Of a stretch of 64,000 nucleotides of DNA, positions 17,277 to 25,599 are shown one piece after another. The stretch is from Paenibacillus mesophilus (GTDB taxonomy: Bacteria; Bacillota; Bacilli; Paenibacillales; NBRC-103111). The stretch is taken from the NCBI RefSeq assembly GCF_005938385.1, contig NZ_VCRA01000005.1, positions 62,001 to 126,000 of the forward strand. The letters are read 5' to 3'. The position numbers were made by a program, and so were the translations under genes. The stretch's first letter is position 1; every line of letters begins with the position of its first letter. The notes under the pieces are model-generated. The model had not been told where the DNA came from, did not search any database, and saw nothing but the letters and a program-made list of their open reading frames with translations.

Positions 17277-18311
17277 CTACAAAATCTCCCAATTGGCCAG
17301 CATAATCGATTCGGCCTCGTCCCAAAGCCGTGGTAGAAACAGCAGCACGTCCTCGGCACGTTGCACAAGGGTGTCGGACGAGGTGATGCCGAGGTCGATG
17401 ACGAATTCCTCAAACGCCGGAGCAAGCTCAACTTGTAGTTTTGGGGCATCTGCGGAGAGCATTTTGTGGCACCGGGCGAAGGTAGCACCGATCCAGAACA
17501 CCGCTTCGCGGTGATATCCATTGTGGATAAGGCTACGACTACCGTCAATCGCAATCGGTCGTGAAGCGGCGGTAATGTCACTGCTGAAGAAGAATGGGGT
17601 CTTGGCGTGCGCCGCGGCGACGTCGAAGGTACGGGCAAGCGCGCTCAGATGATGGCTGGTTCGCTGCGGGGTCCAATGCTCGCAGCCTAACAGCCTCAAC
17701 AATTCCGGATAGATATCGGTTCGCCCGAACTCCTGTAGCACGTTGTACGTAGCCAGGTAGCGAAGCCGCACGGTAGGGTTGCGAAGAGCTGCGACGAGAA
17801 GGACGTGTGTGGTGACTCCGGTCATGAACAACCATGCCATAATCTGGTCATGCCATAGTGCCGTCATATCGATGTTCCGTAAACCATGCTCTATCTTCTG
17901 CCTAACGTTTTCGCAGCGGCGCCGCACCCATTCCCTCTCGGCAAAATGGCGCGACACCTTCTGCTGCACGCCGTGCAGCTGTCCGGTAGGGTCTGCAATG
18001 ATGGTATCCACGCGGAAGCTGCCGGCTAGGTGATACGATGTCAGAACCTCCTCGGCAGAAGAGATCTGGTTCCACGATAAGAAGGTTATTTCGATCAGCG
18101 CATCGCGGTAAATGAACTTCCCCAGTTTCAAAGGTGGTTCTGCTTCAGAGGTAACAACGACAACATCAATGTCTGAGCCCACTGACATCATCATGTCATC
18201 CGGCTGACCAACCGTCGAGCCGCTGAAATACGCCCCTACGAACCATGCTTCCCGACTAGCACACTGCATTACCCACTCTGTTGCTGCCGCTCGAGCCGTC
18301 CCTATTTTCAT
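17277..18311 (-). CDS. nucleotidyltransferase-fold protein
   Basis: A 344-residue protein with an N-terminal polymerase-beta-type nucleotidyltransferase domain. GAYFSGSTVG is followed by SVGSDIDVVVV (residues about 43-53) and a later acidic strand at LIEITFL, supplying the expected Asp residues. The C-terminal about 220 residues are mostly helical and resemble no domain I recognise. Family relatives include aminoglycoside nucleotidyltransferases and uncharacterised proteins. GGAGG lies 8 bases before the ATG. It stands alone, with a decayed region downstream and an 89-base gap to the M20 gene upstream. A resistance function is possible but unsupported. Confidence 0.7.
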   Translation of the reverse strand: MKIGTARAAATEWVMQCASREAWFVGAYFSGSTVGQPDDMMMSVGSDIDVVVVTSEAEPPLKLGKFIYRDALIEITFLSWNQISSAEEVLTSYHLAGSFRVDTIIADPTGQLHGVQQKVSRHFAEREWVRRRCENVRQKIEHGLRNIDMTALWHDQIMAWLFMTGVTTHVLLVAALRNPTVRLRYLATYNVLQEFGRTDIYPELLRLLGCEHWTPQRTSHHLSALARTFDVAAAHAKTPFFFSSDITAASRPIAIDGSRSLIHNGYHREAVFWIGATFARCHKMLSADAPKLQVELAPAFEEFVIDLGITSSDTLVQRAEDVLLFLPRLWDEAESIMLANWEIL

Positions 18312-18400
18312 GGACTATACCTCCGATCCTATATTCAGGCAAGAGCTTACCATAAGTTTAATAAGTTCCTTTTCAACTATCCTGTCCGTGGATCCTTTAA

Positions 18401-19537
18401 CTATTTGAACAACAGCACCGCAGCCGCGGCCATTATCGATACTCCATGCCGGAGGGCGTCCAAATCGAATGACATGTCGGGATGATGCAGGCCCGGACGT
18501 AATGATGCGCCCAGCCCGATCATCGTCGCCGACAGCTGCGGCCTCTCCAGCGGATAGAAATGAAAATCTTCCCCGCCGGACGTTACGATCGGCGGACTCC
18601 ACCCTTCTTCCCCGAGCATTTCCCGAATCGCCTCACTCACGATCCGCTCCATCATCGGGTTCGGCGCAGCAGCAGCCGTCCGGGTCGCGACGTCCAGCGT
18701 GACCTCGGCGCCGTTCGCCGTTCCGGCCGATAGAACGCCGCGCCGGACCCGGCGGATCAGATCGTCCATGCCGTCATTCGTCTGCGAACGCAAATCGATG
18801 CCGAATACCGCATAGTCGGGGATGATATTGATCGTGCCGCCAGCCGACGCCTGCGTTACATTGGCCGTATGGGGGACACCCGGGTTCGTCTTAACGGCGT
18901 TAACCGCTTGAACGATAGCCGACAGCGAGTCGATGACGTTGACTCCGAGATGCGGTCTTGCCGCATGAGCCTGCACGCCTCTAATCTCCCCGCGCAGTTG
19001 AGCGGCCGCCCCGTGGTAGATCGCGGCCGAAGCTTTGCCGAGCGGAAGCTCTTGGATCGGTCGAAGATGAATGCCGAGCATGCCGTTCACATCTTCGATC
19101 ACCCCGTTTCGAATAAACGACAGAGCGCCTTCCCCCGTCTCTTCGGCCGGCTGAAACAGCAGCTTCAATCGTCCCCGGGGGCGGAAGCCGCACTGCCGCA
19201 AACATTGTACGGCGTGCAGCACGATCGTCATATGGGCATCGTGGCCGCAAGAATGAATGATTTGCCGGCCGTCGTCATTCATCTCGTGCGACAAAGCGTC
19301 CATATCCGCTCGGAGGGCGATCGTAGGCCCCGCTTCCCCTTCGTCCCATTCGGCGACAATGCCGGTCTGGTCGGGAAAGGTCCGGTACGGGATGCCCATA
19401 CGCTCCAATTCCGCGCAAAGGTACGTTTGCGTATTGTATTCGTGCCAGCTCGCTTCCGCCCTCCTGTGAAGATCGCCGTATGTCGATTCCAACTGCGTGC
19501 GGTTGCGAGCCGTCCACTCTTTGATTTTATTCAACAT
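18401..19537 (-). CDS. M20 family metallo-amidohydrolase
   Basis: A 378-residue zinc-dependent amidohydrolase of the M20/IAA-aminoacyl hydrolase type, removing an acyl group from an N-acyl amino acid. Metal motifs are HSCGHDAHM, AEETGEGA and the late GGEDFHFY; MLGIHLRP supplies a further His. The frame is open further upstream, but GGGGG sits 10 bases before the ATG at 19537. That start overlaps the end of the preceding hydrolase gene by 11 bases, pointing to translational coupling. It is the last gene of the RpiR-enolase-GNAT-hydrolase-M20 operon. In the known route it would remove succinate from N-succinyl-L-amino acids. That role comes from context; other acyl groups are possible. Confidence 0.85.
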   Translation of the reverse strand: MLNKIKEWTARNRTQLESTYGDLHRRAEASWHEYNTQTYLCAELERMGIPYRTFPDQTGIVAEWDEGEAGPTIALRADMDALSHEMNDDGRQIIHSCGHDAHMTIVLHAVQCLRQCGFRPRGRLKLLFQPAEETGEGALSFIRNGVIEDVNGMLGIHLRPIQELPLGKASAAIYHGAAAQLRGEIRGVQAHAARPHLGVNVIDSLSAIVQAVNAVKTNPGVPHTANVTQASAGGTINIIPDYAVFGIDLRSQTNDGMDDLIRRVRRGVLSAGTANGAEVTLDVATRTAAAAPNPMMERIVSEAIREMLGEEGWSPPIVTSGGEDFHFYPLERPQLSATMIGLGASLRPGLHHPDMSFDLDALRHGVSIMAAAAVLLFK

Positions 19538-21491
19538 GAGCAGCATGCCCCCATCGATCCAAATCAGGCAAATCAAAATAGCGCAGCATGCCAGGTAAGA
19601 TGATGCCCTCGCAGTCCAATGTATCGTAGTAGCGTGAACGGACCCACTCCGCAATGCTGCCGATGCCGTCGGTTATGTCAAGCCGCTTCAGCCGGCTATC
19701 CAGTATACTCGCCAGTTGTCCGTACAAGCTGAACTTCCCGGTTGCGTACAGCCGAATGTCTTTACCGGTTCCCTCGCCCAGCAGTTCCACGATATCGAGC
19801 GAGCGGATCACGTCGTAAGTGCGCACGGCCGCCAAGCTGTCATCCAGCCAGAACAGATCGATCGTAAATTTGTGGATCGTCCCGTAAAAATCGTGCAAGC
19901 CCCCGTGCGTTGTAATGCTATTCGGCAACACCGCCCCGTCGCCGGATACGTCCAGCACGAAAACCGCCCTCCCCGAGCCGCAAGTTTCGCGTATCCATGC
20001 CAAGTGCGGTTCCAGCTCTTTGGTGCCGCGAGCCCATAGCCCGATCGTAACGGGTGAATCCGCGTTGGCACAGGAGCTGCTGCGGAACATGAATCCGTGA
20101 TTAAACAGCGACGTCTGGCTCCACCATAAAACGCTTTCAACGGTCAAGTCTTCCCCCAACCGGCCAAGCGATACCCGGCGCGGTCCTAGCTCACACGGCT
20201 TGCGATCCCCGTACACCCGGTCGCGCAGCCAAGCGATCGCCCGATCTTTTCTGACCTCATCAGGTACGGCTGCGGCGTCTCGCTCCAAACCGGAGAGACG
20301 GTCCCGGTTTTCCTCATGAACTCCGCGCACATCGTCACGATCGCCGCGCACTTGTCCGCTCTTCGTGCACCATAAAAGCTTCGGATCGATCGGCTGTATG
20401 CCGTCCCACGTACATGCAAGTTCTTTCCCCAATAAATGCTTGCTGAAAAAGGCGGCGGCCGCTATCGCCATCGGCACCGAATACGTGTGTACGGTCGGGT
20501 CCTCGAACAGCTCCAGCCGATTGTCCCCCTTGTACAACTCCCAAAACCGTTCCGTTCGTTGTACCGTTCTGCGTGTCCCTTCAATCGGGAAGAAATCGTA
20601 TTCCGCCGCCAATACGAGCGTGGGACGCGGAGCCATCGCCATCAGGATATCTTCGTGGTCAAACCCAAGCTTTGTCATCCCCGTCCATATTTGCTCCGCA
20701 TCCTGCGCTTGACCCGCATACAGGTACGACTCCCGGCTCATGATGAAGGCGGCCGGCGCGGCGGCGGCGATGCGGGGATCGCATATCATGGCCGCGCTCG
20801 TCTGCGTCCCGCCGCCGGAACAGCCGGTTACGCCGATTTTCGACGGGTCCACCTCCGGACGCGTGCATAAGTAATCGATCGCACGCATCGTATCATGAAT
20901 AAAATAACGGGCAAGATTGTCGCCTAGCGGCAAACATTGCTTTCCGACGTATTCGTGCTCCCGGGTCGAGGCTGCAACAATTGCCTTCTCCGTATCTCGG
21001 TCGTAATAGCTTAACCGTTCCCCTTGGCCGATCGGGTCCATATTGAGCACGATCAACCCCGCACGAACGAGATGCAGCGATACGGTCTGATACAAATCGG
21101 AATGCTTCGCCATAGGGTTGTGCCCGCATAAATGCAATACCGCTCCGGTCGGCGATCCGACTCCGTCCGGTATGTACAGATTGGCCGTAACCCATTGATT
21201 CGGACGCGACTCGAACATCACTTTCTCGATCGTATAGCCGCCCCCCCGCAAAGTCCCCGTTATTTGCGGGTTAAGCGGCGTATCGCTGGGCGGAAGCCCA
21301 CCCATCGATTGAATAAATGCGTCGCGCATAAAGCTTCGACGGCGCTCCAACTGTGCGACCGTAACGATCTCGTCCCGGGCCCGGTCCCCCGCCGCAAAAG
21401 CTGCCGCCGACCGGCCGTACACCATCTGCTTCAGTTGATCCTTCACGTCGTATATGCCTATCTTGTAGTTCTCTAAATCGGCGACCTTCAT
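19527..21491 (-). CDS. large alpha/beta hydrolase (acetylxylan-esterase-like)
   Basis: A 654-residue cytoplasmic serine hydrolase. The nucleophile elbow is GCSGGG with Ser225. The oxyanion-side strand LHLCGHNPMAKH and the NMDPIGQGERL segment resemble acetylxylan-esterase-type abhydrolases. A catalytic Asp is likely in VLAAEYDFFPIEGT, and a His in DPTVHTYSVPMA. The C-terminal about 270 residues form a second alpha/beta-like half (FRSSSCANADSPVTIGLW) without an obvious nucleophile. It lies between GNAT and M20 genes of the amino-acid racemase operon, where no esterase is needed by the known pathway. It may deacylate a linked substrate, for example an amino-acyl ester or peptide conjugate; that is speculation. 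Confidence 0.75.
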   Translation of the reverse strand: MKVADLENYKIGIYDVKDQLKQMVYGRSAAAFAAGDRARDEIVTVAQLERRRSFMRDAFIQSMGGLPPSDTPLNPQITGTLRGGGYTIEKVMFESRPNQWVTANLYIPDGVGSPTGAVLHLCGHNPMAKHSDLYQTVSLHLVRAGLIVLNMDPIGQGERLSYYDRDTEKAIVAASTREHEYVGKQCLPLGDNLARYFIHDTMRAIDYLCTRPEVDPSKIGVTGCSGGGTQTSAAMICDPRIAAAAPAAFIMSRESYLYAGQAQDAEQIWTGMTKLGFDHEDILMAMAPRPTLVLAAEYDFFPIEGTRRTVQRTERFWELYKGDNRLELFEDPTVHTYSVPMAIAAAAFFSKHLLGKELACTWDGIQPIDPKLLWCTKSGQVRGDRDDVRGVHEENRDRLSGLERDAAAVPDEVRKDRAIAWLRDRVYGDRKPCELGPRRVSLGRLGEDLTVESVLWWSQTSLFNHGFMFRSSSCANADSPVTIGLWARGTKELEPHLAWIRETCGSGRAVFVLDVSGDGAVLPNSITTHGGLHDFYGTIHKFTIDLFWLDDSLAAVRTYDVIRSLDIVELLGEGTGKDIRLYATGKFSLYGQLASILDSRLKRLDITDGIGSIAEWVRSRYYDTLDCEGIILPGMLRYFDLPDLDRWGHAAHVE

Positions 21492-21570
21492 CTCGACTCT
21501 TCCCCATTCCCTATATAACGGTTACTTTTTCGGATTTTCGGCTTACCCCGCGTATTCGTCGCGAAATGGA

Positions 21571-21607
21571 AGCCTTTAGCCTGAAAGCCTTTAGCCTGAA
21601 AGCCTTT
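21571..21607. repeat. 15-bp direct repeat, 2.5 copies
   Basis: AGCCTTTAGCCTGAA occurs twice in tandem (21571-21585, 21586-21600) followed by AGCCTTT. It sits in the 199-base gap between the GNAT and alpha/beta hydrolase genes, the only large gap in the operon. No function is evident. Confidence 0.8.
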
Positions 21608-21690
21608 GTACGATACGCCGCTGTCGTCGCGGGTCTCATTCGACGCTTTGCCTCCGCTGCAGCCGGCTATTCATGTTAGGACTGATATGA

Positions 21691-22509
21691 TTATTCGAAC
21701 TGCTTTTTTTCCAGTACGTAATAATGAACGGGCTGTTCGGTACGCCATAGTCCGACTACGCAGTAACCTTGCGCGAACGACTGAGTCAGCTGCCTACGCA
21801 ATTCGAATCGCCACGTTTTGGCGAGCTCCGGGGCAGACTGCTTCATGTCGCGGATCGAGTTCGGCACGGGAACGAGGTACGCGTCGGCCGTCGGATGGAA
21901 CGTAGCGGGGCAAGGCCGCGGAAATGCGCCTTCAAGCTGCCACTCGAACAGAAAGTCATAAGCGGACCATATCGTCTCATCCGCCGTTATGCCATGCTTG
22001 ATAGCGATTTCGCTACGAGGCGAGTACAGCTCCCATTCCACCAGAAACCGGTCGGACGGAAAGCTCCCGGCCATCGAATCGTTCAATTCCCCGTAATAAT
22101 TCGTGAGGTACACTTTGACGATTCCGCCTAATTTGTTCAAATTCAAGTGTGCGTTTCTCGTTTCGAGCGGGTCGAACGTCCATGCGATTTTGTCGTAGCC
22201 GTAAGCGATCGCCCATAGTCGCTGCCGTTCCTTCAAGCTTTGGCCCAAGCCCTCATCCCGATAGTCGGGATGGATCGCCATCATGTGGGAAAACAAATAC
22301 GTCTTGCCGGCGCTATGCCCCGGGAAGCCATAGCAGAAGCCGACTACCTTGCCTTCGTCGAATGCCGCGATTACGGCGCCTCCATGATGAATCGCCGCGA
22401 TCATCTGCGGCATGGAGGTTACGGATTCCGCACCCCATACTTCTTTTTGCAGCAGCACGATTTCCTTCATGATCCGGACGTCCGTAACGACATCACAAAC
22501 AATAGCCAT
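21691..22509 (-). CDS. GNAT acyltransferase of the COG3375 type (probable amino-acid N-succinyltransferase)
   Basis: A 272-residue acetyltransferase-fold protein. The GNAT core shows VVGFCYGFPG, YLFSHMMAIHPDYRDEGLGQSLKERQR (acyl-CoA pyrophosphate loop) and WTFDPLETRNAHLNLNKLGG, a signature of the COG3375 group encoded beside NSAR/OSBS enolases. In Geobacillus-type pathways this enzyme N-succinylates D-amino acids using succinyl-CoA. GGAGGTGG lies 12 bases before the ATG. The gap to the upstream enolase gene is 36 bases. The function is inferred from family and neighbourhood; acyl donor and acceptor are not proven by sequence. Confidence 0.82.
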   Translation of the reverse strand: MAIVCDVVTDVRIMKEIVLLQKEVWGAESVTSMPQMIAAIHHGGAVIAAFDEGKVVGFCYGFPGHSAGKTYLFSHMMAIHPDYRDEGLGQSLKERQRLWAIAYGYDKIAWTFDPLETRNAHLNLNKLGGIVKVYLTNYYGELNDSMAGSFPSDRFLVEWELYSPRSEIAIKHGITADETIWSAYDFLFEWQLEGAFPRPCPATFHPTADAYLVPVPNSIRDMKQSAPELAKTWRFELRRQLTQSFAQGYCVVGLWRTEQPVHYYVLEKKQFE

Positions 22510-22545
22510 ACCGATGATTCCACCTCCAAAGGTTCGATTCGATTG

Positions 22546-23652
22546 TCAAGAAACCGATTTCCTGATCGTCAAGCGGTCCAGCGCCTTGTAGTTGACCTCA
22601 TAGCCGATTCCGTGCCCGTCCGGTACCGCAAGCATACCCGGCCGAAAGAATTCCACAGCCGGCTCCACGATATCTTGCTCCCAATACCGGTTCGAAGCGG
22701 ACGTATCTCCCGGCATCGTAAAGTTCGGAAGCGAAGACAACGCGATATTGTGGGCGCGTCCCACTCCCAGCTCGAACATCCCTCCGCACCATACTGGTAT
22801 GCCATGACGCATGCAGATGTCATGAATGTTCCTGGCATTCGTCAATCCGCCTACTCGCCCGACCTTGATGTTCATAATCCGGCAGCTGCCGAGCTCGATC
22901 GCTTTCCTGGCATCTTCTACGGAATGGATGCTTTCATCGAGGCATATCGGCGTGCGCAACTGCTTCTGCAAAACGGCGTGATCGATAATATCGTCGTGTG
23001 CTAGCGGCTGTTCGATCATCATGAGCCCATAGTCGTCCAACTGCTTAAGCGTGTCGATATCGCGTAGCGTATATGCCGAATTGGCATCCGCCATCAGAGG
23101 CAGCCCGTCGCCGAACCTTTTGCGGATCGCTTCCACCAGACGGACATCGAATCCCGGCTTGATTTTCACTTTCATTCGTTTATATCCTTGCTCCACGAAA
23201 CGTTCGACGTTCTTTAACACAAGGTCGACCGTCGGTTCGATGCCGATGCTGACCCCGACTTCAATTACTTGCTTCTTGCCCCCCAAAGCGTCGGCTAACG
23301 AAATACGATTCTGCTTGCAATAACAATCCCAAACGGCAGCCTCAATGGATGAAATGGCCATATAGTTGCGGCGTACCGGCGCAAGCAGGGCGGAAACATC
23401 CGCCGGCGTGTTTACCTCCTTTCCCGTCAGCTGCGGAATAAGGAAACTTTCCAGCACATGCCATACCGTCTCTGTCGTTTCCTCATTATAGTAAGGGGCC
23501 GGGAAGGCGACGCTTTCGCCATAACCTTTCACCCCATCGCTAAATACAGTGACAAACACGCAATCTTTCACGGAAAACCGTCCGAAACTCGTTTCAAAAG
23601 GCGCTTTCAAAGGCACGCGCAAATAACGCAGCTCGACGCTCTCAATCTTCAT
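22546..23652 (-). CDS. enolase-superfamily N-succinylamino acid racemase / o-succinylbenzoate synthase
   Basis: A 368-residue member of the muconate-lactonizing subgroup. The capping domain (1-125) contains KAPFETSFG. The barrel shows catalytic Lys in KVKIKPG (161-165), metal ligands Asp189 (MADAN), Glu214 (IEQPL) and Asp239 (LDES), and the second general base Lys263 (NIKVGRVGG); GGMFELGVGRAH follows. All key residues are present. No other menaquinone gene is nearby, while COG3375 acyltransferase and M20 genes are, so the racemase role is favoured over menaquinone synthesis. In that role it interconverts N-succinyl-D- and L-amino acids in the cytoplasm. It follows rpiR by 21 bases and is certainly in the same transcript. 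Confidence 0.9.
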   Translation of the reverse strand: MKIESVELRYLRVPLKAPFETSFGRFSVKDCVFVTVFSDGVKGYGESVAFPAPYYNEETTETVWHVLESFLIPQLTGKEVNTPADVSALLAPVRRNYMAISSIEAAVWDCYCKQNRISLADALGGKKQVIEVGVSIGIEPTVDLVLKNVERFVEQGYKRMKVKIKPGFDVRLVEAIRKRFGDGLPLMADANSAYTLRDIDTLKQLDDYGLMMIEQPLAHDDIIDHAVLQKQLRTPICLDESIHSVEDARKAIELGSCRIMNIKVGRVGGLTNARNIHDICMRHGIPVWCGGMFELGVGRAHNIALSSLPNFTMPGDTSASNRYWEQDIVEPAVEFFRPGMLAVPDGHGIGYEVNYKALDRLTIRKSVS

Positions 23653-23673
23653 CCCCGTAATTCCTTCCCGTCT

Positions 23674-24534
23674 CTATTCGATAAACAATTCGGAAGCCGC
23701 ATACAATTGTTCCAGCCGCTGCTGCCGGATCTGGAACCGATGCCGGTCCTTCAGCTGGATGCCGTATATGAGCAGATTCAGCAAACTGATCACGGAAGAC
23801 ATCGAGGCCATGCTTGTATCCACATTTACATCCGTCGTCAAAGCAATATCCGATATGCGCCCGACAGGCGACAGAAGCCGGTCGGTCACGGAAATAAGCG
23901 TAACGTTCTGCTGTTTGGCCCGATTGGCCAAGTTTACGATTTCCCGCGAATACCGGGGGACCGAGATTACGATCGCCACCGATTGCGGGGTAAGATTGAA
24001 CAGCTTGGCATGATCGTCTCCGCCCGAAGGACATAGCAGCACATTGTCGCGGGTCGTGCCCAGCATGAAGGAAAACCAATAAGCGGCCGCATACGATGCC
24101 CGGTACCCGGCAACCAGAACATGATCCGCCTGAATTAACGCCTCGACCGCTTTCCATAGCTCCGACGCATTCAACTGCTGCAAAGATTGCTTCAGAATCG
24201 AGATATCGTTCTCGATTACTTTGGCGAACACGTTCGTATCATCCGGGGGAGCGCTATCCGTTGAAGGCGTGGCGTTAATGATCGCGCTGCTCCTCAGCAT
24301 CCGCTCTCGCAAACGCTGCTGCATCTCGGAAAAATTGCCGAATCCGAGTGCATAAGACAGCCTGATCACGGTAGTTTCGCTGACCCCCGCCTCGCGGCTA
24401 ATCTGTTTGGCGGTAAGCAATGCGCATTCGTCCGGGTGAAGCAGCAAATATTCCGCTACTTTTTTCTGGGCGGCGGACAAACCTTCGTACTCTCCTTTGA
24501 CAAGCTGCTCGATCGTGGATTGATCGGCTTTCAA
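23674..24534 (-). CDS. RpiR/MurR-family transcriptional regulator with SIS domain
   Basis: A 286-residue regulator. The N-terminal HTH (about 1-78) contains AQKKVAEYLLLHPDE and ISREAGVSETTVIRLSYALGF. The SIS domain (about 125-260) contains VLVAGYRASYAAAYWF and VAIVISVPRYSREIVNLANRA, which normally binds a phosphosugar. It starts with TTG behind AAGGGGATGAACAA. It heads the racemase operon and probably autoregulates it. RpiR members often sense amino sugars or cell-wall fragments such as MurNAc-6-phosphate, which would fit recycling of D-amino acids from peptidoglycan; that link is inference. Confidence 0.88.
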   Translation of the reverse strand: MKADQSTIEQLVKGEYEGLSAAQKKVAEYLLLHPDECALLTAKQISREAGVSETTVIRLSYALGFGNFSEMQQRLRERMLRSSAIINATPSTDSAPPDDTNVFAKVIENDISILKQSLQQLNASELWKAVEALIQADHVLVAGYRASYAAAYWFSFMLGTTRDNVLLCPSGGDDHAKLFNLTPQSVAIVISVPRYSREIVNLANRAKQQNVTLISVTDRLLSPVGRISDIALTTDVNVDTSMASMSSVISLLNLLIYGIQLKDRHRFQIRQQRLEQLYAASELFIE

Positions 24535-24740
24535 TTGTTCATCCCCTTAATGAATTTTGTAATTCATATTTGCATTATTATGAATCATTTAATTCTTTTA
24601 TCAATTCCGTTATACCACACCCGTATCGAAAAGGGAATACGGTTTCGAAACTATTTTTCGCCGAATAGGTGACTGAAACAAATAATGATCCGAGCGAAAG
24701 CTTCGCTCGAATCCGAAATGAAAGTTATTGCTCAATCTTT

Positions 24741-25448
24741 TCAACACCGTACATGTTTGCGTTTGAAACCAATTTGTCCTTTATCTACTGCCTTCTGTAT
24801 ATTTTCTGAAGCGTTCAGAAACTTGCTTTTGGTCTTGTCCTTTTTGACTTCAACCGGCCCTACTGCCCTAGCGGTCTGGACCGCCTTTTCATGGAGAGGC
24901 AAATAGGATACCCCCACAGTGTAAATAAAATTGTTCATAGCGTATTTTGTTCGTTCGGGAGAATCGTGAATCGTATTTTCCACCCTTTCAAGCATGTCGG
25001 CAAGTTTGCTTTCGGAAAATTCACCGTCCGGTCGATTCCCCAAAAGCCAGCAGTAGCAGCTCCAGCCTGCGGACATTCTCAGCTCTTCGCCGCTTGCGAT
25101 CCATTTATCGGCAACATCTTGTGCAATATCCGTTTCCGCCAAGGTTACCGCCACTACATAATCGGATAGCATATAGAAATAAGCCGCATCTATCCAACGC
25201 TCAAAATCCGCTTCAGTCATTGCTTTGGGGTCGGCAATAATTCCGGCGAAGTACATGGCGTCGTAATTCCCCGTAGTGTAAAGCTGCTCAGCCAAAGGTT
25301 GATTGATTTTAATTTTTTTGACTATGGGCTTCATTTCGCCTGTAGCCACACCAAAAAGCGGCTCATGCGCGCCATTGGATACGTAAATTTTCTTGGTTCG
25401 TTCTTTGCCGAGTGCTTCAAGCTCCTGCATAACCGTTTCGACATTCAT
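24741..25448 (-). CDS. AlkD-like DNA alkylation repair protein
   Basis: A 235-residue all-helical protein of the HEAT-like DNA alkylation repair family, which excises or recognises alkylated bases. Family-typical segments are FGVATGEMKPIVKKI, LAEQLYTTGNYDAMYFAGIIADP and the Trp/Cys-rich SAGWSCYCWLLGN, with a basic C-terminus (KKDKTKSKFLN). It begins at ATG 25448 behind AAGGAAG. It is monocistronic, with no functional tie to its neighbours. A weak hairpin lies at about 24690-24709 after the gene. Confidence 0.8.
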   Translation of the reverse strand: MNVETVMQELEALGKERTKKIYVSNGAHEPLFGVATGEMKPIVKKIKINQPLAEQLYTTGNYDAMYFAGIIADPKAMTEADFERWIDAAYFYMLSDYVVAVTLAETDIAQDVADKWIASGEELRMSAGWSCYCWLLGNRPDGEFSESKLADMLERVENTIHDSPERTKYAMNNFIYTVGVSYLPLHEKAVQTARAVGPVEVKKDKTKSKFLNASENIQKAVDKGQIGFKRKHVRC

Positions 25449-25542
25449 TGGTTAACACTTCCTTATTTTTGAATTAACTATATTCAAAGGTTATCTTTAT
25501 TGTACGCTTGCGTGGCCTTGTGACACAAACCTATGCGCATCC

Positions 25543-25570
25543 AAAAAAAAATCCCCAGTATTATGGGGAT
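25543..25570 (-). terminator. terminator of the Gfo/Idh/MocA gene
   Basis: On the minus strand ATCCCCA and TGGGGAT form a 7-bp stem with a 6-base loop followed by a run of T, 30 bases after the stop of the gene at 25600. Confidence 0.85.
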
Positions 25571-25599
25571 TCTGGAGCACCTATGTTTGATTCCTTTCG

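Noticed and set aside
22546..23652. Enolase-superfamily gene as menaquinone-pathway menC
   Set aside because: No other men genes are adjacent, while the COG3375 acyltransferase and M20 genes are; racemase is the better reading, though dual activity cannot be excluded.
24689..24710. Hairpin CGAGCGAA...TTCGCTCG as a strong terminator
   Set aside because: No T-run follows on either strand; only a weak end for the AlkD-like gene.
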